Source: JBBEAM01 sp942491105 (GTDB lineage: Bacteria; Pseudomonadota; Alphaproteobacteria; Kiloniellales; DSM-21159). From it: a stretch of DNA of 64,000 nucleotides. Positions 19,544 to 28,886 of this stretch are shown piece after piece. The first letter of the stretch is position 1; every line of letters begins with the position of its first letter. Made by a program: the position numbers and the translations under genes. The notes below the pieces were generated by a model. It did not search any database and was not told where the DNA came from. It saw nothing but the letters and a program-made list of their open reading frames with translations. The stretch is from assembly GCA_942491105.1 (NCBI GenBank), contig CALNZX010000006.1:124001-188000 (forward strand), given 5' to 3'.

Positions 19544-20761
19544 ATGAAGGTTGTCGCCCTGGGAGGGGCCGGGCGCTACTGCCGTCCGGCGCTGGAAATC
19601 CTGGCCGAAAGCGGCCTGGCGAGCGAAATCGCGATCGCCGGGCGCGGCCTGGCGGGGGCCGAGGCCACGGCAGCCGGGCTGGCCGCCGCCTACCCAAAAA
19701 TCGCCTGGAGCGCCGCCCAGGCCGATGCCGGGGACAGCGCCAGCCTGGCCGCGTTGCTGCAGGACGCCAGCCTGCTGCTGAACACCACCGGCCCCTATTT
19801 CAAGACGCTGCTGCCGGGGCTAGAAGCCGCGATCCGCGCGGGAGTGCACTATCTCGACTACAGCGAGGACGGCCGGGCCGCCGAGGCGGCGCTGGCCCTG
19901 AACGGCAAGGCCGAGGCCGCGGGGGTGACGGCGCTGCTCGGCATGGGCGAAGCGCCGGGTTTGAACAATCTGCTGTGCAGCCATGCCGCCGGCCGTCTCG
20001 ACCGCTGCGACAGACTGGAAACCGGCTGGATCGAGGATGTCGAGTCGCTGCTCGGCGACGCCGGGGAAAGCCTGGCCGAAATCCGTGCCAGCGGACGGGT
20101 CAATGGCGCCATGCAGGCGGTGCTGCAGGCCTTCGCCGCGCAGCCCCGCTATTTCAAGGATGGCGCCCTGGTCGAGACCGCGCCCTTCGCCGAGACCAGA
20201 ACCCTGCCGGTGCCAGACGGCACGCAGATGCAGGGCTATGTGGTCGGTTTCGCGGAGCCGGTCACCCTGCCCCGCAAGCTCACCGGCCTGCGGGAGATGG
20301 TATCCGTCGCCGGGCTCTCGCCACCGCCGGTCAACGCGCTGTTCCGCCAAGTCTGCGGCCGCATGGCGGCGGGCGAGATCGATTCCAGCGAGGCCGCCGT
20401 CGCGGTCTTCACCGCCCTGGCCGGGGAACCGGAACGCTGGCTGGCCGGCGAGCGCGATCCCGAATACCGGCCGCACAGCGTCGTGGCGACGGGCGAGAAG
20501 GACGGCCGCCCGGCGCGGATCGCCGCCACCTTCCGCTGGGATTTCGCCACCCTGGAAGCGCGCGAGGGCATCGGCACGGCCGCCGGTTTCGGCGAAGCGG
20601 CCCTGGCGATCCTGCGCGGCGAGATCTCCACGCGCGGCGTGACCACGCCGGAAGCCTGCTTCGCGCCGCTGCCCTTCCTGGAGAGTCTCGCGAACAAGCA
20701 CGCGCTGTTCCTGCGCGACGGGCAGGGCCCGGTCGCCGAGCGCCTTGACTGGCTGGACTAG
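19544..20761 (+). CDS. saccharopine dehydrogenase-like NAD(P)-binding protein
   Basis: 405 residues starting at an ATG preceded by AGGGAG. The N-terminal Rossmann fold begins VVALGGAGRYCRPALEIL, and a second element LLNTTGPYFKTLLPGLEAAI (residues 80-99) followed by GVHYLDYSED matches saccharopine-dehydrogenase family members. The C-terminal half (residues 140-370) is the catalytic-like domain. The family includes lysine-pathway reductases and carboxynorspermidine enzymes as well as proteins of unknown role; the substrate is unknown here. It sits next to the polyamine locus but on the other strand. Confidence 0.85.
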   Translation: MKVVALGGAGRYCRPALEILAESGLASEIAIAGRGLAGAEATAAGLAAAYPKIAWSAAQADAGDSASLAALLQDASLLLNTTGPYFKTLLPGLEAAIRAGVHYLDYSEDGRAAEAALALNGKAEAAGVTALLGMGEAPGLNNLLCSHAAGRLDRCDRLETGWIEDVESLLGDAGESLAEIRASGRVNGAMQAVLQAFAAQPRYFKDGALVETAPFAETRTLPVPDGTQMQGYVVGFAEPVTLPRKLTGLREMVSVAGLSPPPVNALFRQVCGRMAAGEIDSSEAAVAVFTALAGEPERWLAGERDPEYRPHSVVATGEKDGRPARIAATFRWDFATLEAREGIGTAAGFGEAALAILRGEISTRGVTTPEACFAPLPFLESLANKHALFLRDGQGPVAERLDWLD

Positions 20762-20770
20762 GGGGCTGTT

Positions 20771-21658
20771 CTAGAGGCCGAAACGGCTCCACAGCAGGCG
20801 CTGCTCGGCGGCGGCCAGCAGGCCGGCGCCCCAGCTTTCCGGTGCGGGGAAACCGCCGGCAAGGCCGGCTGAGCTGGCAAAGGGCCGGGGCAGCAGGCCC
20901 TTCTTGCGCTCGATCTTGCGCAAGACCAGCTCCTCGCCGTAACGCCGCCGCAGTTCGCCGCGCAGATCGGCCAGACCGTCGATCAGGCCCAGCTCCAGGG
21001 CCTGGGCGCCGGTCCAGAACTCGCCGCTGAACAGGGTTTTCTCGGCGCCCTTGAGGCGCTCGGCGCGGCGCGCGCGCACCATCGCCTTGAAGGACTCGTG
21101 CATCTCCTTCTGGATCGCCTTGAGGCGGTTGACGTCCTTGGGGTCCTCCTCGAGGAAGGGGTCGAGCAGCGCCTTCTTCTCGCCCGCCGTATAGAGCCGG
21201 CGCTCGACGCCCAGCTTGGCGATCGCCTGCTGAAAGCCGAAGCTGGAGGAGATGACGCCGATCGAGCCGACGATCGAATTCTCGTCGGCATAGATCTCGT
21301 CGGCGGCGCAGGCCAGCCAATAGCCGCCAGAGGCCGCTACGTCCTCGCAGAACGCGACCACCGGCACCCCGGTTTCCGTTGCCTTATCGCGCAGCCGCCG
21401 GGCGATCAGCGCCGACTGCACCGGCGAGCCGCCGGGCGAGTTGACGACCAGGGCCACGGCCTTGAGGTTTCGGCCCTTGAAGGCGGTCTCGATCGATGCC
21501 GCCAGGCTGTCCAGGGAAAGCCCGCCGCGCAGCGGCGAGTTGCTCGCGGCGATGACACCGGACAGGCGCAGGACATTGACCCGCGGCGGCGGGTTGCGCA
21601 GGGAATCGAACGTAGCGCCCTTGATGCGGGCATAGAGGGACTTCTTCGGCTGCGGCAA
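20771..21658 (-). CDS. S49-family serine peptidase (SppA/SohB-like)
   Basis: 295 residues. The S49 core is clear: ALVVNSPGGSPVQSALIARRL near residue 65, nucleophilic Ser in CEDVAASGGYWLACAADEIYA near 113, SIVGSIGVISSSFGFQ, and the general-base Lys in the YTAGEKKALLDPF segment near 160. There is no obvious N-terminal signal anchor, unlike SppA. Such enzymes cleave signal-peptide remnants or membrane-associated proteins. It is the last gene of the minus-strand polyamine locus, 25 bases after the acetylpolyamine amidohydrolase gene; whether that linkage is functional is unclear. Confidence 0.9.
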   Translation of the reverse strand: MPQPKKSLYARIKGATFDSLRNPPPRVNVLRLSGVIAASNSPLRGGLSLDSLAASIETAFKGRNLKAVALVVNSPGGSPVQSALIARRLRDKATETGVPVVAFCEDVAASGGYWLACAADEIYADENSIVGSIGVISSSFGFQQAIAKLGVERRLYTAGEKKALLDPFLEEDPKDVNRLKAIQKEMHESFKAMVRARRAERLKGAEKTLFSGEFWTGAQALELGLIDGLADLRGELRRRYGEELVLRKIERKKGLLPRPFASSAGLAGGFPAPESWGAGLLAAAEQRLLWSRFGL

Positions 21659-21683
21659 ACTGACCTCACTTGCTGTTGAAACG

Positions 21684-22721
21684 CTAACCGGCGTGCTCGA
21701 AGCCGGTCAGAGTGTTGACGACGTTGATGCCGATCTCCTCCACAGCGTAGCCGCCCTCCATCACGAAGAGCGTCGGCTGGCCGATCTCGGCGATCATCTC
21801 CCCCATCCTCAGATAGTCATCGCTTGCGAGTTTAAAATGGGAGATCGGATCGTCCTTGTAGGTATCGACGCCGAGCGAGACCACCAAGGCATCGGGCCGA
21901 TAGCTCTGAATTCGCGCGATGCCGCGGCGCAGCGCCTCGGCATAGCCCTCCCAGCCGGTGCCCCAGGGCAGCGGAAAATTGAGGTTGAAGCCCGCGCCCG
22001 CGCCCGCCCCGGCCTCCTCGGCATAGCCGGCGAAGTAGGGGTATTCCTGATCCGGGTGGCCGTGCAGCGAGACGAAGAGAACGTCGTCGCGCTCGTAGAA
22101 GATACTCTGGGTGCCGTTGCCGTGGTGATAGTCGACATCGAGGATGGCGACCTTCTTGGCGCCGTCGTCGCGCAAGGCCTGGGCGGCCACGGCGGCGTTG
22201 TTGACATAGCAATAGCCGCCGGCCAGCGAGGCGGCGGCGTGATGCCCCGGCGGCCGGCAGATCGAGAAGACGGCGCGCGCGCCGCTCTCGCTCAGCAGCT
22301 TGCGGCCGGTCAGCGCGACGTCGCTGGAGGCTTGGATGGCGTCCCAGGTGCCCTCGACGAAGGGCACCGAAAGATCGAAGCTGTAGTAACCGAACTGGGC
22401 GTAGATGTTGGGATTGGGGGCCTGACGCAGGCCGCGCATGGCGAAGACGAAGCCGGCGGCGAAATCGCCCTCGTCGCCGTGCGCGCGAAAGCGCTGATAG
22501 GCATTCTGCAGGAAGTCGACATAGCCGGCGTCATGCACCCGCAGGATCGGCTCCAGGCCAAAGGACTCGGGCCCCTGCAGCTCGCCGAAGCCGACCTCGG
22601 TCATGCGCTTCAAGACCATGTCCATGCGCTCCGGCTTCTCGAACATCGGTACCATGCCGCCGTTGACGAATTCCTTCGCCCCGGCGTGCTTCCAGTGGGT
22701 ATCGCTGTAGATCGCCCGCAT
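21684..22721 (-). CDS. aphA: acetylpolyamine amidohydrolase (histone deacetylase family)
   Basis: 345 residues, matching bacterial acetylpolyamine amidohydrolase length. Zinc-site residues are seen in ILDVDYHHGNGTQ (Asp and His, near 195-207) and VVSLGVDTYKDDP (Asp, near 286); the catalytic His pair is in CRPPGHHAAASLAGGYCY near 157; the Tyr-equivalent lies in MEGGYAVEEIG near the C-terminus. The N-terminal MRAIYSDTHWKHAGAKEFVNGG is characteristic of APAH rather than other deacetylases. It removes acetyl groups from acetylputrescine or acetylspermidine. It lies downstream of a complete polyamine ABC transporter, which strongly supports the assignment. Confidence 0.93.
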   Translation of the reverse strand: MRAIYSDTHWKHAGAKEFVNGGMVPMFEKPERMDMVLKRMTEVGFGELQGPESFGLEPILRVHDAGYVDFLQNAYQRFRAHGDEGDFAAGFVFAMRGLRQAPNPNIYAQFGYYSFDLSVPFVEGTWDAIQASSDVALTGRKLLSESGARAVFSICRPPGHHAAASLAGGYCYVNNAAVAAQALRDDGAKKVAILDVDYHHGNGTQSIFYERDDVLFVSLHGHPDQEYPYFAGYAEEAGAGAGAGFNLNFPLPWGTGWEGYAEALRRGIARIQSYRPDALVVSLGVDTYKDDPISHFKLASDDYLRMGEMIAEIGQPTLFVMEGGYAVEEIGINVVNTLTGFEHAG

Positions 22722-22758
22722 GCCGCCGCTTCCTCCTATCAGCCTATCGCATATATGA

Positions 22759-22782
22759 CTTGGGGGGCCGAAGCCCCCCAAG
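22759..22782 (-). promoter_or_regulatory. intergenic hairpin with UUCG tetraloop after the binding-protein gene
   Basis: On the minus strand a perfect 10-bp stem (CTTGGGGGGC/GCCCCCCAAG) encloses TTCG, the very stable C(UUCG)G loop. It lies between the polyamine-binding protein gene and the amidohydrolase gene. No T run follows, so it is more likely an mRNA-stabilising or attenuating hairpin that keeps binding-protein transcript high than a full terminator. Confidence 0.7.
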
Positions 22783-22822
22783 CAATCCTCGACCGGCCGA
22801 TTCTCGCCGGTAGCGCTGCGCC

Positions 22823-23854
22823 CTACTTCTGCAGGTTCGTCCAGATGCGGTCGTAGAGGGCCACGACCTCCTCGTCGCAGGCCGGCACGAAGTCCGGATT
22901 CGGCGCGTCGGCGGGCATGATGATCTCCGGCGCCTCGACCATCTCCGGGTCCATGAACTCCGCGCTGCCCTCGACGCCGTTGGCGTAGCGGGCGAAGTTG
23001 GAGATCAGGGCCGCGTTCTCCGGATCCATGATGAAGTTCATGAAGAGCTTCGCGTTCTCGACGTTCGGCGCGTCCTTGAGGACGGCAACGTTATCCATCC
23101 AGCCGGTGAAACCCTCCACGGGATAGGCGTACTTCAGGGTCGGAACCTGGATCCGCGCGCGCATCGAGGCGCCGTTCCAGTTCTGCGACACGTCGACGTC
23201 GCCCGAGGTCAGCTTCTCGATGGTGCCGTAGGCCATGGTCCGCCAATGCGGCTTGGCGGCCTGCAGCAGATCGTTGAGCTTGCGCAGATCGTCCTTGTTC
23301 TTGTTGCACCGCGGCAGGTCGAGGTAGCGCAGGCCGGCGTTGATGACGTCGTTCATGTCGAGCAGCATGTTGATGCGGCCGGACAGCACCTCCGGCGGAT
23401 CGAAAAGGATCGCCAGGGTGTTGATGTCGCCGTCGTAGACCGCCGTGTTGACGGTAAAGGCCGTGGTGCCCCACTGCCAGGGAACGCTGTAGTGGCGGCC
23501 CGGATCCCAGGGAACGTCCTTCCAGCGCTCTTCGAGATTGCCGAAGTTCTCCATCTGGTCGGGGCGCACCTCGGCCAGCAGATCCTGCTCGCGCATGATC
23601 GTGATCATGTAGTCGCCGGGCACGACGATGTCGTAGCCGGTGCCGCCGCCCTGAACCTTGGCCAGCATGGTCTCGTTGGAATCGTAGTCGTCGATGGTGA
23701 CTTCGACGTCGTACTGCTCGGAAAACTTCTCGATCAGCTCGGGGCTGGTGTAGTTGCCCCAGTTGTAGATGTGCAGCTCGCCCTCGGCGAGTGCCGGCCC
23801 CGTGACGAGCAGCGCGCCCGCGACGGTAGCTAAGCCCAAGTATTTGCTTTTCAT
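22823..23854 (-). CDS. polyamine ABC transporter substrate-binding protein (PotD/PotF family)
   Basis: 343 residues with a signal peptide (LGLATVAGALLVTGPALA, cleavage after ALA). The mature start GELHIYNWGNYTSPELIEKF is the family hallmark, followed by TIDDYDSNETMLAKV, YDIVVPGDYMITIM and PWQWGTTAFTVNT. Periplasmic binding of spermidine or putrescine is expected. The start MKSKYLG was selected because 26 upstream codons lack signal-peptide character. It follows the second permease gene by 28 bases and precedes a strong hairpin. Confidence 0.93.
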   Translation of the reverse strand: MKSKYLGLATVAGALLVTGPALAEGELHIYNWGNYTSPELIEKFSEQYDVEVTIDDYDSNETMLAKVQGGGTGYDIVVPGDYMITIMREQDLLAEVRPDQMENFGNLEERWKDVPWDPGRHYSVPWQWGTTAFTVNTAVYDGDINTLAILFDPPEVLSGRINMLLDMNDVINAGLRYLDLPRCNKNKDDLRKLNDLLQAAKPHWRTMAYGTIEKLTSGDVDVSQNWNGASMRARIQVPTLKYAYPVEGFTGWMDNVAVLKDAPNVENAKLFMNFIMDPENAALISNFARYANGVEGSAEFMDPEMVEAPEIIMPADAPNPDFVPACDEEVVALYDRIWTNLQK

Positions 23855-23882
23855 TGCTTTAGTCTCCCTGCGAAAAGATGTT

Positions 23883-24704
23883 TTAGCTCTTTTTCTTGCC
23901 CCTTCGCCCGACAAGGAAGAAGAGGGTAACAAAGGATATCGAGACCACCAATAGGATGGTCGAGATGGCGTTGACCTCGGGCGTCACGCCGCGGCGGATT
24001 TGTCCGAGGATGAATAGCGGCAGCGTGGTTTCCCCCGGCCCGGCGACCAGCAGCGTGATGATCACGTCGTCGAGGGAGACGATGAAGGCCAGCATTCCGC
24101 CGGCGACGATCCCCGGCACCAGCCGCGGCAGGGTGACCCGCCGGAACACCCGCCAGGGCGTCGCGTAGAGATCGGCCGCGGCCTGTTCCAGGGTCAGGTC
24201 CATATCCTCGAGCCGGGCGCGGATCGGCATATAGGCGAAGGGCACGCAGAACACCGTATGGGCGATGATCAGGTTGCCCAGGCCAAAGGAAATGCCGAGC
24301 TGCGTCTTGAGCAGCGAGAAGAAGGTCAGGGTCGCCACGGCGGTGACGATCTCCGGCACCATCAAGGGCATGTTGATCGTCGCGTAGGCGGCGGTCATGC
24401 CCGGGAAATACCTCGCCCGCGTGGTCGCCAGCGCGGCCATGGTGGCGAAGACCGTCGAGAACACGGTGGCGGTCAGCGCCACCTTCATCGAGGTCATCGT
24501 GGCCCGCTGAATGCCTTCGTTCTGTAGCGCCTGGGCATACCAGTCCATGCTGAAGCGGGTCCACAGCGTGACCGAGCGGCTCTCGTTGAAGGAAAAGAAA
24601 ATCAGCACCAGGATCGGCGCGTAGAGCACGAAAAAACAGATATAGGTGACCGTGTTGAATCCCGGCTGCCGCTTGAGATCGAAAGCCTTGGCCCGCGCGC
24701 TCAT
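23883..24704 (-). CDS. polyamine ABC transporter permease (PotC/PotI type)
   Basis: 273 residues, six membrane helices. The cytoplasmic EAA loop, EQAAADLYATPWRVFRRVTLPRL near residues 178-200, contacts the ATPase. The N-terminal TYICFFVLYAPILVLIFFSFNES is typical of PotC/PotI. One base separates it from the upstream permease gene, so the two are co-translated as the inner-membrane pair of the transporter. Confidence 0.93.
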   Translation of the reverse strand: MSARAKAFDLKRQPGFNTVTYICFFVLYAPILVLIFFSFNESRSVTLWTRFSMDWYAQALQNEGIQRATMTSMKVALTATVFSTVFATMAALATTRARYFPGMTAAYATINMPLMVPEIVTAVATLTFFSLLKTQLGISFGLGNLIIAHTVFCVPFAYMPIRARLEDMDLTLEQAAADLYATPWRVFRRVTLPRLVPGIVAGGMLAFIVSLDDVIITLLVAGPGETTLPLFILGQIRRGVTPEVNAISTILLVVSISFVTLFFLVGRRGKKKS

Positions 24705-24705
24705 G

Positions 24706-25653
24706 CTAGCGCTGCCCGCTTCTGACGCGCGCGGCGTTGCGCACGTAGACCGTCAAGGCGATCAGCACCGTCGCCATCAGGATCAGCGCCGCGGCCGAGC
24801 CGAAGGGCCAGTTGCGCGAGGAGCCGAACTGCAGGGAGATCATGTTGCCGATCATCAGCTCCGTGCCTCCGCCAAGCAGAACCGGCGTGATGAAGGCGCC
24901 GAGGCTGGGAATGAAGACCAGGATCAGCCCGGCGACGATTCCCGGCTTGGCCAGGGGAATGATAATCCGGCGCAGCACCTGGAAGCGGTTGGCGTAGAGA
25001 TCGAAGCCGGCCTCGACCAGACGGAAGTCGACCTTCTCCAGGCTGGCGTAGATCGGCAGCACCATGAAGGGCAGATAGCTGTAGATCAGGCCGAGCCCGA
25101 CCGCGAAGTCGGTATAGAGAATGACAATCGGCTTATCGATCACGCCGATACCGATCAGGAAACCGTTGACGATGCCCTGGTCGCGCACGATCAGCAGCAT
25201 CGCGTAGGTGCGGATCAGCAGGTTGGTCCAAAAGGGGATGGTAATCAGGAACAGCCAGATGTTGCGGCGGGACTCCGGCTTGGTGGCAATCACATAGGCG
25301 CAGGGAAAGCCGATCAGCAGCGACAGCAGCGTGGTGATCGCGGCCAGCGACAGGGATCGCCAGAAGATCTCCAGATAGGCGGTCGTGAAGGTCAGGGTGT
25401 CGTCGAAGAGATCGCGCTCGAAGAGGAACTGAACATAGGCGTCGGTGGAGAATTCCCACTTCACTCCGCCGTAGGCGCCGGGTTCCAGGAAGGAATAAAT
25501 CAGAATGATGAACAGCGGCAGGATGCCGAAAACCGCAATCAGAGCGATCGACGGCAGCAGCAATAGCCGCCGGGAACGCAGGTCGCGTTTTTCCTCCGCC
25601 GCGGCCGGCGTCAGGGCTTTACCATCGAGGGATCCCGCCGTATCCGCGACCAT
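24706..25653 (-). CDS. polyamine ABC transporter permease (PotB/PotH type)
   Basis: 315 residues with six membrane helices after a charged N-terminal stretch (EEKRDLRSRRLLLLPSIALI). The EAA loop is VEAGFDLYANRFQVLRRIIIP near residues 215-235. PotB/PotH features such as YSFLEPGAYGG and FWTNLLIRTYAML are present. The start overlaps the last base of the ATPase gene. Confidence 0.93.
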   Translation of the reverse strand: MVADTAGSLDGKALTPAAAEEKRDLRSRRLLLLPSIALIAVFGILPLFIILIYSFLEPGAYGGVKWEFSTDAYVQFLFERDLFDDTLTFTTAYLEIFWRSLSLAAITTLLSLLIGFPCAYVIATKPESRRNIWLFLITIPFWTNLLIRTYAMLLIVRDQGIVNGFLIGIGVIDKPIVILYTDFAVGLGLIYSYLPFMVLPIYASLEKVDFRLVEAGFDLYANRFQVLRRIIIPLAKPGIVAGLILVFIPSLGAFITPVLLGGGTELMIGNMISLQFGSSRNWPFGSAAALILMATVLIALTVYVRNAARVRSGQR

Positions 25654-26747
25654 CAGTCCTTCAGCACTTGAATTGCATCTTCCGGCAGCACCAGCGCGAT
25701 ACTATCCCCCACGGAGAAGGCGTTGCGCGCGCCCTGGCGATTCTGCATGCGCACGGTAAAGGGCTTGCCGCTGCCCTCCAGGGTGATGTGGTAGGTGGTA
25801 TCGGTCCCGAAATAGACCACATTGGCGACACTGCCCTTGAGCGCCGCCTGGCTGCCCGGCTTTTCGAGCTGCGCGCGCTCCGGCCGCACCGCGAGGGTGA
25901 CGCGCTGGCCCTGGTCCTGATCGAATGCCCCGGCAACGGTGACCTCGCCGCCCTCGTCGAGACGCAGCCGGCGGGCCTGCTTGTCGCTGACCTCGGCTTC
26001 CAGGAAGTTGGTCTCGCCAATGAAATCGGCGACGAATCGCTCCTGCGGATGCTCGTAGATGTCGCTGGGATCGCCGATCTGCAGGATGCGCCCGCTGCTC
26101 ATGACCGCGATGCGGTCCGACATGGTCAGCGCCTCTTCCTGATCGTGGGTCACGAAGATGAAGGTGATGCCGGTCTCGTTCTGCAGGCGCTTCAGTTCGA
26201 TCTGCATGCCCTTGCGCAGCTTGAGATCGAGCGCCGAGAGCGGCTCGTCGAGCAGCAGCACCTTGGGCCTGTTGGCGAGGGCCCGGGCCAAGGCGACGCG
26301 CTGTTGCTGGCCGCCGGAAAGCTGCGCCGGGGTGCGCTGCTCCATGCCGCCGAGATGCACCAGCTCCAGCATCTCCTTGATCGTGCGCGCGATCTCGGCG
26401 CTGTCCTTGCCCTGCATTTCCAGACCGAAGCCGATGTTCTGGCCGACGGTCATATGGGGAAACAGCGCGTAGGACTGGAACACCGTGTTCACCGGCCGCA
26501 TATGCGGCGGCAGGCCGGTCAAGCTCCGGTCGCCCAGCCAAATCTCGCCGTCGTTGGGCTGTTCGAAGCCGGCGATCAGCCGCAGCAAGGTCGTCTTGCC
26601 GCAACCCGATGGCCCCAAAAGGGTGAAGAACTCGTTCTCATTGATGGTGATCGAGACGCCGTCGAGCGCCCGGACTTCCTGGTCCCCGCTGCCGAAGATC
26701 TTGGTCACCTTTTCGGCGCGAATGGCGACCTTTTGCTCTTCCTGCAT
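25653..26747 (-). CDS. polyamine ABC transporter ATP-binding protein (PotA/PotG type)
   Basis: 364 residues. Walker A GPSGCGKTTLLRLIAGFE near residue 45, the ABC signature QLSGGQQQRVALARALAN near 145, Walker B KVLLLDEPLSALD near 165 and the switch His in VTHDQEEALTMSD are all intact. A C-terminal TOBE/OB domain (VTLAVRPERAQLE onward) completes the PotA/MalK architecture. It powers uptake through the two downstream permeases. A 60-base gap separates it from the upstream hydrolase gene, enough for an internal promoter. Confidence 0.95.
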   Translation of the reverse strand: MQEEQKVAIRAEKVTKIFGSGDQEVRALDGVSITINENEFFTLLGPSGCGKTTLLRLIAGFEQPNDGEIWLGDRSLTGLPPHMRPVNTVFQSYALFPHMTVGQNIGFGLEMQGKDSAEIARTIKEMLELVHLGGMEQRTPAQLSGGQQQRVALARALANRPKVLLLDEPLSALDLKLRKGMQIELKRLQNETGITFIFVTHDQEEALTMSDRIAVMSSGRILQIGDPSDIYEHPQERFVADFIGETNFLEAEVSDKQARRLRLDEGGEVTVAGAFDQDQGQRVTLAVRPERAQLEKPGSQAALKGSVANVVYFGTDTTYHITLEGSGKPFTVRMQNRQGARNAFSVGDSIALVLPEDAIQVLKD

Positions 26748-26807
26748 GCTTCCCCTTTACCCTGTCGCTCGTTGCTTCGAATCATTGTCCGAAAACCCAC
26801 GGCAGAG

Positions 26808-27746
26808 TCACGCGATATCTGTCCCCCTTTTGATGTTGACATGATCGGCGGTCCAGGCGCCGGGCCAAACCTCGGCGGCGCCGGCGCGCAGTTCCCGGAT
26901 CAGGCCGATCGGCAGGTCCTTGGCGATCAGCATCGGCCCGGCCCCCTCCGCCGAATCGCGGGGCGGGATTTCCTCGCCCGCAATGCCCCGGTGGCCCAGG
27001 GACTCCTCGCAGGGCACGAAGACGCTGGCGCCGGAGATATTGGTTTCCCGGGGCTTGTTCTGCGAGGCCGCCCCAATCGTCCCGACGGTCAGCACCGCGG
27101 TCTGCAACTCGACGGCGCGCGCCTTGGCGCAGCCGAAGACCCGCGAATAGCCGGCCAGCTTCGAGGTCATCGAGGGAACCAGCAACAGGTCCAGGGATTC
27201 CTTGGCCAGGCGCTGGGAAAGCGCCGGCATCTCGATATCCAGACAGATCAGGGTCGCCAGCTTCAGGCCCTGCCACTCGACGATCTCGATCTGCGATCCC
27301 GTCGAGAGGTTCCAGCCCGCCGGATCCTTTTCCGCCGGGACCAGGCAGAGCTTGTCCTGCTTGACCACCCGCCCGTCGGGCAGGAAGAGATGCGCCCGGT
27401 TGCGATAGGGCGGCTCGCCCTCCACCGGGTTCTCGGCCTTGACCGCCATGGTGCCGGCCAGCAACGCCATGTCGTGCCGCGCGGCCAGGCCCTTCAGGCC
27501 CTCGAGCGCGGCCTCGGCCTGCTCGGCCATCCAGGGAATTTCCTCGTCGCCCTTGAGGCCCTCCGGCGCGAAGGACAGCCACTGTTCGCAGATGTATTCG
27601 GGCATCACCAGGAGCTGCGCCCCGGCCGCCTTGGCCTCGCGCATCTGTTCCTCGACCTGGGCCACCCAGGCCCCGATGCCGTTCAGCGGCCGGGCAAGAT
27701 TGGTCGCCCAGAGTGCCGCGGTGAAGGTGCTTGCAGCTTCGCTCAT
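26808..27746 (-). CDS. carbon-nitrogen hydrolase, nitrilase superfamily
   Basis: 312 residues. The Glu-Lys-Cys triad is visible: MPEYICEQWLSF (Glu near 49), VVKQDKLCLVPAEKD (Lys near 135) and LATLICLDIEMPAL (Cys near 168). Nitrilase-superfamily amidases cleave amide bonds; N-carbamoylputrescine amidohydrolase is one branch and the polyamine setting suggests a comparable substrate, but this is inference. The start MSEAASTF drops 56 codons that overlap the upstream binding-protein gene. One base separates the two genes. Confidence 0.88.
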   Translation of the reverse strand: MSEAASTFTAALWATNLARPLNGIGAWVAQVEEQMREAKAAGAQLLVMPEYICEQWLSFAPEGLKGDEEIPWMAEQAEAALEGLKGLAARHDMALLAGTMAVKAENPVEGEPPYRNRAHLFLPDGRVVKQDKLCLVPAEKDPAGWNLSTGSQIEIVEWQGLKLATLICLDIEMPALSQRLAKESLDLLLVPSMTSKLAGYSRVFGCAKARAVELQTAVLTVGTIGAASQNKPRETNISGASVFVPCEESLGHRGIAGEEIPPRDSAEGAGPMLIAKDLPIGLIRELRAGAAEVWPGAWTADHVNIKRGTDIA

Positions 27747-27747
27747 G

Positions 27748-28821
27748 TCAGTCTCCCTCGAGCAGTCTGTTCCAGACTTCCTGGCGCAGGCTCCGCGCCT
27801 CCTCGGAGCAGCGCCGCGCCGGGCGCAGCCGCTCCAGCATCGCATCGGGCGGATTGACCGCCGGGTCGTCGAGCAGGCTGGGATCGAGAAACTCCTTGGA
27901 GCCGGCGATGGCATTCATGTAGCCGGTGAAGTTGCTCGCCTCGGCGATATTCGCGGGCTGCATCATCCAATCCAGAAAGCGCATCGCGGCCTCGGGGTGG
28001 GTGGCCTTGGCCGGGATCACGAAGTTGTCCTGCCAATAGGTTACGCCTTCGCGGGGATAAACGTAGACCGCGGTTCCCAGGTCCTGACGGGTGCGATGCG
28101 CGGCGCCGTTCCATTGATGCTGCAGAATGACTTCCCCGGTGGCCATGGCTTCGATGGTCCCCTCGGACTGATAGGCCGCGAGGAAGGGCTTTTGCGCCTG
28201 TAGCAGCTCCAGAATCCGGCGCGCCGAGTCCGGGTCCACGGTACAGCGGTCGATATCCAGGTAATAGGCGGCGGCGCTGTAGACCTCGATCTCGTCGCTC
28301 AGCGCGCCGATCTTGCCGTCGAGCTCTTCCCTGGGTTCGAAGAACTCGGCCCAGCTATCGCGCAGCGGCTCCGAGGTGCGCGCCATGTCGTAGGTGAAGC
28401 CCACGGTCCCCCAAAGGAACGGCACGGAGAAACGGCGCGCGGGATCGAACACCGGATGATCGTGGGGCGGCGCGATGCCCGCGAAGCCCGGCATCTCCTC
28501 GCGCTTCAGGGGCAGCAGCAGATTCGCCTCGATCAGCTTGGCGACCATGAAGTCGGAAGGCAGGGCGACATCGAAGACGGCGCCGGCCTGCAGCGCCTCG
28601 CGCAGTTCCTCGTTGCTTTCATAGGTGAAGAGCTCGATCTGGATGCCGGTCTCCTCGGTAAACTTCGCGAAGAGAGCCTCCGGAATGTAGTTGCCCCAGC
28701 TATAGATGGAGAGCACGACCGGCACCGGCGGCGGCCGCTGCGAATAGATGTAGGCGCCCAGCGCCCCGGCGATGGCGAGCAGCACGGCGACCAGCGCCAG
28801 ATATCGAGTGCGATGTTTCAT
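27748..28821 (-). CDS. second polyamine-type substrate-binding protein, membrane anchored
   Basis: 357 residues. The N-terminal hydrophobic segment YLALVAVLLAIAGALGAYIY (7-26) has no clear signal-peptidase site, so the protein may stay anchored. The mature part opens VVLSIYSWGNYIPEALFAKF, with TYESNEELREALQAG and FLWGTVGFTYDM, all typical of PotD/PotF. It is only moderately similar to the other binding protein at 22823-23854. It is the promoter-proximal gene of the locus; the two receptors could widen the range of substrates for one permease. Confidence 0.9.
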   Translation of the reverse strand: MKHRTRYLALVAVLLAIAGALGAYIYSQRPPPVPVVLSIYSWGNYIPEALFAKFTEETGIQIELFTYESNEELREALQAGAVFDVALPSDFMVAKLIEANLLLPLKREEMPGFAGIAPPHDHPVFDPARRFSVPFLWGTVGFTYDMARTSEPLRDSWAEFFEPREELDGKIGALSDEIEVYSAAAYYLDIDRCTVDPDSARRILELLQAQKPFLAAYQSEGTIEAMATGEVILQHQWNGAAHRTRQDLGTAVYVYPREGVTYWQDNFVIPAKATHPEAAMRFLDWMMQPANIAEASNFTGYMNAIAGSKEFLDPSLLDDPAVNPPDAMLERLRPARRCSEEARSLRQEVWNRLLEGD

Positions 28822-28886
28822 GAATGCGATGGCGTCTGTTTGCGAGCCGCGAGAGGCGCTGTCAACTCCTCTCCCACGGCCTGGCG

